NCBI GenBank assembly: GCA_964393115.1
Contig: CAYMST010000132.1
Span: 1 to 12,751, forward strand
DNA length: 12,751 bases
Origin: CAYMST01 sp964393115
Lineage (GTDB): Bacteria; Bacteroidota; Bacteroidia; Cytophagales; Cyclobacteriaceae
Direction of reading: 5' to 3'
This document shows, in pieces, positions 1-6,900 of the stretch. A program made the position numbers and the translations under genes. The notes beneath the pieces were generated by a model. The model did not search any database, had not been told where the DNA came from, and was given only the letters and a program-made list of their open reading frames with translations. Positions within the stretch are counted from its first letter, which is position 1; each line of letters starts with the position of its first letter.

Positions 1-1355
1 ACACCCCGGCTAATTGGAGTTGTGGCAGTGTTCCAAACGCTTCTACTACGGTAAGAACCGGCTATCAAGACGATCTGGTAGTTGATTTTAACGACACCAT
101 CAGTGCGTTTGAAACCAACGCTAACGAACCAACGCTTACCATAACGGACAGCGCCACTTTTGGAATCACAAACAACTTGATATTAAGTAGTTACAGATCT
201 AATTTAGTAGTTGACGAAGGAGCCACCCTACACATTGGAGGTTACTTACAAACGGGATCACAGAACCAGTGTAACGTCACTGTGAACGGCACGTTATACG
301 TTGATTCTATTGCGATGAATAGCTACGAATCTACCATCACCATTGGCGCCAACGGGAAAATTATCGTGACTAATGGGTTCTATTCAGGAACCTTCAATGA
401 TAATGACGTCGTGGTAAACGGTGAACTGCAAATCGGCGCTTGGGTTGGAACGGAGTCATATAACGGAACATTTACCGTCAATACAGGTGGAACCGTAACC
501 ATCAACGGTGATGCCGACTACGGAATAGACCTCATCGTCAACAGTGGAGGAACAATTAACATCACTGGAGACTTAAACATCGGTGGTGACTTGCATCATG
601 ATGACGTTACCCTTTCAGGTAATGTAAATGTTGGAGGCGATTTCGTCATTGATGATGGAATAGACGTATCGATAGACGGTACTGTAGAAGTAGATGGAGC
701 ATTAAAAATTACGGACGCCGCCACAGATGTAACCGGTTCAGGATATGTTGATGCTGACAGTTATGACTGCACAGGTGATTGCAGCGATGTAATTGACGTT
801 TCTTCTTCTCTTCCTGTTGAACTAACGTCCTTTACGGCCAATAAGAATGGAAATGCCGTTCGAATGGAGTGGACCACGGCCTCTGAAGTGAATAATAGTC
901 ACTTCTCAATTGAACGTTCAGGGAATGGACAAAACTTTACAAGTATCGGAAGAGTAGCCGGACACGGAACGAAGATATCTGCCACCAATTACTCGTTCAC
1001 CGATCAATTTCCGGTTGCTGGAACCTGTTTTTACAGACTTAAGCAAGTAGACCATGATGGTACAGTCGCTTTTTCAGATGTGAGAAAGGTAGTCATCGAT
1101 GCTTTCGAAGGTCTTGCTCTATATCCTAATCCGTTAGGTAATGAGGACTTAAAGATACACTTCGATAAGCGTATCGACATCGTTACTTTGGAGGTATCAG
1201 ATTTCTCAGGACGACAGGTGTATTATCAAAAATTGGAAGAAGTCTCGTCTACCATTAACGTGCCTTCAGAACTATTTCCTACATCTGGATTATATCAGTT
1301 AAAACTGGTATCTAGCGGTTTAGTACATACTAAAAGGTTGACAGTGAAAAAATAA
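1..1355 (+). CDS. Partial T9SS-exported beta-solenoid surface protein (5' end outside window)
   Basis: The frame is open from the window edge (first whole codon at position 3) to the TAA at 1353-1355, giving 450 visible residues. The visible part begins T-P-A-N-W-S-C-G-S-V-P-N, a Trp/Cys motif resembling the module starts of the giant protein encoded at 3977-12751. About 200 residues of short Gly/Asn/Asp-rich strand repeats follow (for example GTVTINGDADYG and GDLNIGGDL), as expected of a parallel beta-solenoid, ending in a DCTGDC cysteine pair near 765-786. From 810 an Fn3-like module begins (LPVELTSF, EWTTASEVNNSHFSIERS, FYRLKQVDHDG). From about 1113 to the stop lies a roughly 80-residue T9SS type A sorting domain (LALYPNPLGN ... 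SGLYQLKLVSS ... TVKK). Family knowledge: such proteins cross the outer membrane by T9SS and are anchored or released at the surface. Adhesin or matrix function is inferred; no catalytic motif is visible. A TTG at 177 could be taken for a start but is internal. A terminator follows. Confidence 0.93.
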   Translation, partial: TPANWSCGSVPNASTTVRTGYQDDLVVDFNDTISAFETNANEPTLTITDSATFGITNNLILSSYRSNLVVDEGATLHIGGYLQTGSQNQCNVTVNGTLYVDSIAMNSYESTITIGANGKIIVTNGFYSGTFNDNDVVVNGELQIGAWVGTESYNGTFTVNTGGTVTINGDADYGIDLIVNSGGTINITGDLNIGGDLHHDDVTLSGNVNVGGDFVIDDGIDVSIDGTVEVDGALKITDAATDVTGSGYVDADSYDCTGDCSDVIDVSSSLPVELTSFTANKNGNAVRMEWTTASEVNNSHFSIERSGNGQNFTSIGRVAGHGTKISATNYSFTDQFPVAGTCFYRLKQVDHDGTVAFSDVRKVVIDAFEGLALYPNPLGNEDLKIHFDKRIDIVTLEVSDFSGRQVYYQKLEEVSSTINVPSELFPTSGLYQLKLVSSGLVHTKRLTVKK

Positions 1356-1396
1356 CGAATACTAATGCTGAAAAAGCATCTTTATATGCGCGTTTG

Positions 1397-1430
1397 ATCA
1401 CCTTGGCTTATTGTCAAGGTGATTTTCTTT
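1397..1430 (+). terminator. Rho-independent terminator of the first gene
   Basis: A perfect 9-bp stem (ATCACCTTG at 1397-1405 paired with CAAGGTGAT at 1415-1423) closes a 9-nt loop and is followed by the T-rich tract TTTTCTTT (1423-1430). It lies 42 nt after the stop at 1355. The T-tract is only on the plus-strand exit side, so it should terminate the upstream gene and separate it from the dehydrogenase gene. The last three bases of the T-tract are also part of the next inverted repeat (1427-1454). Confidence 0.82.
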
Positions 1431-1454
1431 AAGGATCAATCATAATCCTTAAAG
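1427..1454 (+). promoter_or_regulatory. Perfect 10-bp inverted repeat touching the dehydrogenase start codon
   Basis: CTTTAAGGAT (1427-1436) and ATCCTTAAAG (1445-1454) are exact reverse complements around an 8-nt loop. Only one base separates the right arm from the ATG at 1456. The left arm overlaps the T-tract of the preceding terminator. There is no T-run on either exit side, so it is not itself an ordinary intrinsic terminator. In RNA it would place the whole ribosome-loading region in a stem; as DNA it could be an operator. The role is inferred; only the symmetry is seen. I found no convincing Bacteroidota -7 element (TAnnTTTG) in 1356-1455. Confidence 0.5.
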
Positions 1455-1455
1455 A

Positions 1456-3855
1456 ATGTATTATCAATTTATAGTGCTGCTTACCATAAATCTGTCGCTT
1501 TACTCGTCAACATTAGCACAACACGAAAATTTCAAAATATCTGTCCTTGAGGGGGCATATACATTTGCAAAACCTGTAGCCATGCGGCTTGGTCCCGATG
1601 GTATGATTTGGGCTACCGATCATGGAAGAATGGTTATGATGCGTATTGACCCTTTTTCGGGTGAAGAAGATATTGTACTTCGGCTAAGCTGCTTGGGATT
1701 CAATACCAGAAGGCCTTTTTTAGGCTTCGATTTTCATAAAAACTTTGGCCAAAATAGCCAAGAAGACTTTATCTACGTTTCCTTGGCTACAACTGGTAAA
1801 AAAGGTGATTTTCGAGAGATTTCTCGATTCGTTTATTCGGAACAAAATGGCAACGGACAGTTAGGAAACAAAACCATCATTATCGACAATATTCCACAGG
1901 TACCAGACCATGATGGGGGTAAACTAGTATTTGGACCGGATAGCAAGCTTTATTACACCATTGGAGATGGTGCAGAAGAAGATGTACCACTTGAGATTCC
2001 TACTCTTGAAGAAGTCACACAAAGGCAATGGAAAAAATACCTCGGCAAGATTTTAAGAATAAATCTCGACGGATCTATACCTGATGACAATCCCGCAATC
2101 AACGGTGTGAGGAGCCATATTTATAGCTATGGGCATCGAAACCCTCAAGGGTTAATCTTCGATAGCCAGGGTAACTTGTACAGTTCTGAACATGGACCAA
2201 GTACAGATGATGAAGTGAACTTAATCAAACCTGGGGCTAATTATGGATGGCCTGCCATCGCCGGTTATATCGACGATAAAAAGTGGGACAATGAAACTAC
2301 TACAGAAATTCAAAATCATGAGCCGCCATTGATCACCATGTTCACGGTCGACAATTCATTTGAAATCCCAAACTATCCTTTTAACCCAACAAGTGCACCA
2401 TCAAGCATTGGTGTTTACGAAAGTGATGTAATCCCTGGTTGGAAGAATTCGATCCTGGTATCCTCGTTAAAGCGAGGAATGGTGCACCGCCTAAAATTAT
2501 CTTCTTCCTTAGATTCTATTACAAGTGACACCATTAATTGCTTCATTACAGACAGTCGGTATAGAGACTTGATCGTGCATCCTAATGGACGTACTTTCTA
2601 TTTGGTATCGGATGTAACTGGCGCTTTAATTAACCTAGAAGGAACTCAAAGAAAATCCATCAATAACCCTGGTAAAATATTGGTAGCACAATATCAAGAT
2701 GCACCTAATCAGGCTCCTAAGATTATTGATGTGAGTACGAATTCTTTTTCCAACTTAACCCAAGGTATTCAAGTTGCTCAAATAACGGCCACAGACGGTG
2801 ATAATGACCCGCTGAATCACTCTATATCCTCTAATGAGGAGTTGCCATTTCGTGCATCTGCCACATCAGGTAAGATATATCTAGACTTAGAGAATGCACA
2901 AGAGCTTAAAGCCGCCTATGACCTTAGGGTACAAGTCGAAGACGGTTTTGGTGGATTGGATTCTGCACTCGTAAGCATTAGCCTTAACGATGTCAAAAGA
3001 GATACGATCATTCAAATAAAAGACTATGCCTTCTGGATACGAGAAAACATCGATTCCGTTATCGATGTATCTGTTATCCAACCCTACACGAGTCACGACC
3101 AACAGTTTACTTTTGAATTTATTGAAAGCGATTTTCAGCTAAATCAAACTAATATGCTCTTATCAATAGATAATGGTAAACCGTTCAATTATGAGCAGAC
3201 ATGTCACTATACCACCACTCTAATAGTAAAAGATGAGTTTGGAAACAAAGACTCATCAAGGATAGAGATATATGTACAGGACCAGCAGGAAAATCCCAGC
3301 TTCGTTGAAACAGACTATTTTGTTACTAGTGACTTTAAGGATGGAGACGAAATTGGCGAGATCCTGTTAAACGACCCCGATGGTGACCCGCTGAATTTAA
3401 GAATCTTTTCATCAAACAGAAATCTCATTAGTATCGAAAGTGATTCGGAATCACCTACACGACCGATTTTTGTTAATAACAGAGCGCAATGGGATTTCGA
3501 CAACGACACTCTTGAAGTCTTTAAAATTCGCGTCACTGATCCTTTCGGAAACCGATATGATTCGCAAATACGCGTGATCATGAAAAACATAGATGACCCT
3601 CAACTAGTGTCCTCTTCGACGGAGATACACGAAAGCGCAGGCACAGTTTATCCAAATCCATTTACGAACAGTATTCACATCTCATCTACACAAATATCGA
3701 GCATTGAAATACAGGATCTTTCTGGAAAAACCCTGGTAAATCAACAGTATCAGGATCAATTGGATCTCTCAAAACTCCCCAACGGCCTGTATATTCTGCA
3801 ACTTATTTTTAAGAATATGCAAAAAGTGCAACGCATGAAAATTGTAAAAAAGTAG
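1456..3855 (+). CDS. T9SS-exported PQQ-dependent sugar (glucose/aldose) dehydrogenase with cadherin-like modules
   Basis: This is a complete 799-residue protein. The start is fixed at ATG 1456 because an in-frame TAA sits at 1450-1452. Residues 1-22 are a signal peptide (hydrophobic core, cleavage likely after STLAQ) with no Lys or Arg in its n-region. Residues about 27-412 match the six-bladed soluble PQQ glucose dehydrogenase family: DHDGGKL with catalytic-base His152, YYTIGD, GKILRINLDGSIP, GHRNPQG with Arg228/Asn229, HGPSTDDE...GANYGWP (calcium/PQQ region), SSLKRG with Lys339, and RYRD with Arg368/Arg370. These correspond to H144, R228, K377, R406 and R408 of the Acinetobacter enzyme, as I recall its sequence. 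Expected chemistry is oxidation of a sugar C1 hydroxyl to the lactone with PQQ and calcium. Residues about 415-715 hold roughly three cadherin/Ig-like modules (ATDGDNDPL, VKDEFGNKDSS, NDPDGDPL). Residues 729-799 are a T9SS sorting domain (VYPNPFTNS ... NGLYILQL ... IVKK). The family is normally a single catalytic domain of about 450 residues, so this is an extended, surface-routed form. Several glucose-contact positions differ, so the substrate is uncertain. No PQQ-synthesis gene is in the window. Confidence 0.95.
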   Translation: MYYQFIVLLTINLSLYSSTLAQHENFKISVLEGAYTFAKPVAMRLGPDGMIWATDHGRMVMMRIDPFSGEEDIVLRLSCLGFNTRRPFLGFDFHKNFGQNSQEDFIYVSLATTGKKGDFREISRFVYSEQNGNGQLGNKTIIIDNIPQVPDHDGGKLVFGPDSKLYYTIGDGAEEDVPLEIPTLEEVTQRQWKKYLGKILRINLDGSIPDDNPAINGVRSHIYSYGHRNPQGLIFDSQGNLYSSEHGPSTDDEVNLIKPGANYGWPAIAGYIDDKKWDNETTTEIQNHEPPLITMFTVDNSFEIPNYPFNPTSAPSSIGVYESDVIPGWKNSILVSSLKRGMVHRLKLSSSLDSITSDTINCFITDSRYRDLIVHPNGRTFYLVSDVTGALINLEGTQRKSINNPGKILVAQYQDAPNQAPKIIDVSTNSFSNLTQGIQVAQITATDGDNDPLNHSISSNEELPFRASATSGKIYLDLENAQELKAAYDLRVQVEDGFGGLDSALVSISLNDVKRDTIIQIKDYAFWIRENIDSVIDVSVIQPYTSHDQQFTFEFIESDFQLNQTNMLLSIDNGKPFNYEQTCHYTTTLIVKDEFGNKDSSRIEIYVQDQQENPSFVETDYFVTSDFKDGDEIGEILLNDPDGDPLNLRIFSSNRNLISIESDSESPTRPIFVNNRAQWDFDNDTLEVFKIRVTDPFGNRYDSQIRVIMKNIDDPQLVSSSTEIHESAGTVYPNPFTNSIHISSTQISSIEIQDLSGKTLVNQQYQDQLDLSKLPNGLYILQLIFKNMQKVQRMKIVKK

Positions 3856-3910
3856 CCTTATTCTATGACGAATTGATGTGCTCGAAGAGTAGTTGATGGT
3901 TGTCGGACGG

Positions 3911-3969
3911 TGAAATTGTAACAATGGATGTGTGGTAAAAGAATCAACCACACATCCATTGTAATTTCA
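3911..3969. terminator. Strong intergenic hairpin, probable bidirectional terminator between convergent genes
   Basis: A perfect 16-bp stem (ACAATGGATGTGTGGT at 3921-3936, complement at 3947-3962) encloses a 10-nt loop. A further 7 bp (TGAAATT at 3911-3917 with AATTTCA at 3963-3969) extends it past a 3-nt bulge (GTA, 3918-3920) on the left arm only. It begins 55 nt after the dehydrogenase stop (3855) and ends 7 nt from the stop of the giant minus-strand gene (TAG read from 3979 to 3977). Both exits have only a short AATTT-type tract rather than a long T-run. Placement between two converging genes makes a shared terminator or 3'-end stabiliser the simplest reading. The rest of 3856-3976 shows nothing else. 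Confidence 0.68.
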
Positions 3970-3976
3970 GTTGTTT

Positions 3977-6900
3977 CTACTGCTCAGACAGCACTATAAC
4001 CTTACGCGTAAGCGCCTCCTCATTGGACACCAAACGCATCGTATATATACCTACAGGCAGCTGATCATTAAGGTCTATAGCGATATCTATTTCACCAAAG
4101 GATGTCGTCAGCGATTGGGTATAAACGATCACGCCAGAAGTAGAAATAAACGTTAAATCATATTCTAAGCTCTTAAGGCCAACTGCTTTGACGGAGAACT
4201 CTTTACTTCTAATAGGCATAGGGGCTATCACAACAGCTTGTTGCGCTGATTTTTTGACTTCAATGCGGATGATATCGGAGTAGTCAACAGTTCCATCAAA
4301 GTCTGTTTGTACCAGACGATAGTAGTTGATTTGATTTGGTCTAGTATCCATAAAGCTATAATCGCGTTGTGAAGAGGTTGTTCCTGCCCCATCAACCGTT
4401 TCCAGGTCTATGAAATCTAGTCCATTATCCGATCGCTGGACGATAAAGAAGTCATTATTTAGCTCTGAAGCCGTAGACCACTGCAATGACACATCTCCAT
4501 TTTGAAGTTGACCAGAGAAATGAACCAGCTCTACGGGTAACGGGTTTTCGTCAGTATCAGAAGAGGCTACTCCGACCTCACTAAATCCACTAGTAATACC
4601 AGTTAATGTACCATTTCCGGGGTTATTCGCTGAGTTGGTATTCACATCAAATGACTCCCATGTACCCGAGTTATTTCTGACGAGTGCCAGACTTGAGAAG
4701 TCGCTTGACGATACATTATCCGCACTGTTGAACTGAACAGTCACCGTTACGTTGCCAGAGCCAGAAGCTCTTTCTACATCCCAATAACTATTGGTAAGGA
4801 CTGTCTGATAGGTTCCCGGAACTAAGTCTCCCGAAATATCACCAGGAGGTGTTTCAGCAATATTTTGAACCGTTGAAAACGAAGACGCTGTAGTAGGATT
4901 TAAAGTAATTGGCCGATACAACCCCTGGTCTCCCAATGGGAATAAATAATCACCGGTGTATGTAGCACTTGTTGCCATCATTCCCTCAACATGAATGGTA
5001 TTCCCCAAAGTACCAGTAGAAGCTACCGGATTTGCTGGATTAATAGTGATAACAGGATCGTCAGAGCGATCTCCATCGTCGTTATCAACATCCAAGATTC
5101 CATTGTTTAAATTCAATGTACCAGACACATTAAACCCTGTATTTCCGACTACCCCACTTGTATTATCAATGGTAAAATTAGTAAATGTAGTGGTTGAGGA
5201 ACCAGCTATAGTTTGCGACGTACTACCATCCAAGGTCACTGTGGCTGGCGGTGTAAACGTCCCATTATTCGTATAATTACCAGCAATGGTCATGGATGTC
5301 AATCCAGATAGATCAAGCGTTGCGGCATTGACAAAGTCACCATTAATATCCATTGTGGTAATACCCGTTTCATCAATGTTTCCATCGTTACTCACGGTAA
5401 CTGACCCTGCAATATTCAAGTCTGGACCATCGTATTCACCACTAGTAACGACCAGATTCGTAAACGTGACCGTCGCTGGATCATTATCGAATGTATTTGT
5501 TACCGCACCTTTATCTATTTCTAACGTCAGAACTGTAATAGGATCTACCTGAGTTTCTGGATCAGTAGTACTAGTATACGCTACCGTCCCAGATGATCCA
5601 GTGAACGTGCCTTGATCGACATCTAAAGCACCACCTACTCTTATCGTATTTGCTCCTATGTCAAGCGAGGTACCAGTAGCTAGTGTCAGATCTCCAGAGA
5701 AACTCTGCGTTCCACTGTTTACCGTTACTGCAGTAGAAGTAGTTGATAAATTCGTGGTACCAAAGTTATTGTCACCATCTATTTGTTGTGTTAATCCCCC
5801 ATTGAAAGTTGTAGTCCCTGGGTTATTCAATCTATTACCACTACTTTGATTATTCCAGTCACCGGTAATATTGATGGCATTGGAATTTGCGTCAAAGTTG
5901 CCCGATGCTGAGTTAATATTCAGATCATTTACACTTAACGTACCTGATAGATCCTTCTCCCCTACGTTGTCTAATGTCAATGTACCAGAAGCACCAAAAA
6001 TCACATTGGATGATAAACTAGCTGTGGTGCTATTGGACCAGACAAATGTTCCATTCGCTAATTGAAAACGCCCACCGCTTTCTGAGTTAAAACTACCTCT
6101 CAGTTCAAGCTGCAAATTTGAGCCATTCTCTAGATCAACCGTATTAACGGTCAGGTTTCCATAAACAAGAGTATTGACTCCCAAAGTCTTGTCATGAGTA
6201 TCTTGCGTACCATCCACAATTTCAAGGTTATTATACTCTGTTATAACAGATGAAATCGTGTAAGCACTAGCCCCACCATATTCTACTGTGCCACCTGTTG
6301 AGCTAAAGAAAGTTGACCCCGAACCTGTGTTCACGTAAGTATCAAGTGCTCCAGTCTCCAGTTGTAATTCTCCAGTACCCGTTATATCACCAAGGCTATG
6401 CCCTGTTGTTGAGCTCAAATCCAAAGTACCCGCTATTTCAACAGAGGCAGCAGTATTTGTGTTATTATCCATCATCATGGTATGTCCAGAAGAAATCGTT
6501 ACTGGACTACTACTGCCAGGAATCGATCCTGCTGAAGTGGTACCACCATTTGAAAAAGTCCAATTGGTAGGATCATCCCAGTCGCAGGTTACCGAACCAC
6601 AATCAACACCTCCACCAGCACGCGTATAATATCTTGCAAAGATCAAATCATTATCCCCAGCGATCCATTCCAAAGTAGCATCCGAGCTAAAACTTACCGT
6701 TCCGTCAAGTGAAGCCGATGCGCCAAATACATTTCCAGCGCTACTGACATTAGCGGAGGTACCGTTTGGTTGAATCCACCCATCATCTACACCAGTTTCA
6801 CTGTAAGCTGATAAATAGTCTGATTCCGTTCCCTGAACATCTGTATCATCATAGTTGAACTGTAAGTCAAAGGTAACAGCACCGGTTAAGCCTGTTACGT

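Noticed and set aside
177..1355. A TTG at 177 as the start codon of the first gene
   Set aside because: The frame is open without a stop from position 3 through 177, and the upstream residues (T-P-A-N-W-S-C...) fit the protein type. No signal peptide follows the TTG, so the gene is truncated by the window edge.
1365..1379. A 5-bp hairpin (ATGCT / AGCAT) just after the first gene
   Set aside because: The stem is short and AT-rich, followed only by CTTTAT; the stronger terminator lies immediately downstream.
2461..2478. A 6-bp hairpin (TCCTCG / CGAGGA) within the dehydrogenase gene
   Set aside because: It falls on the conserved SSLKRG codons, so protein constraint explains it.
2887..3951. Three short minus-strand open frames opposite and just after the dehydrogenase gene
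   Set aside because: They overlap well-supported coding sequence or the terminator hairpin and show no recognisable protein features.
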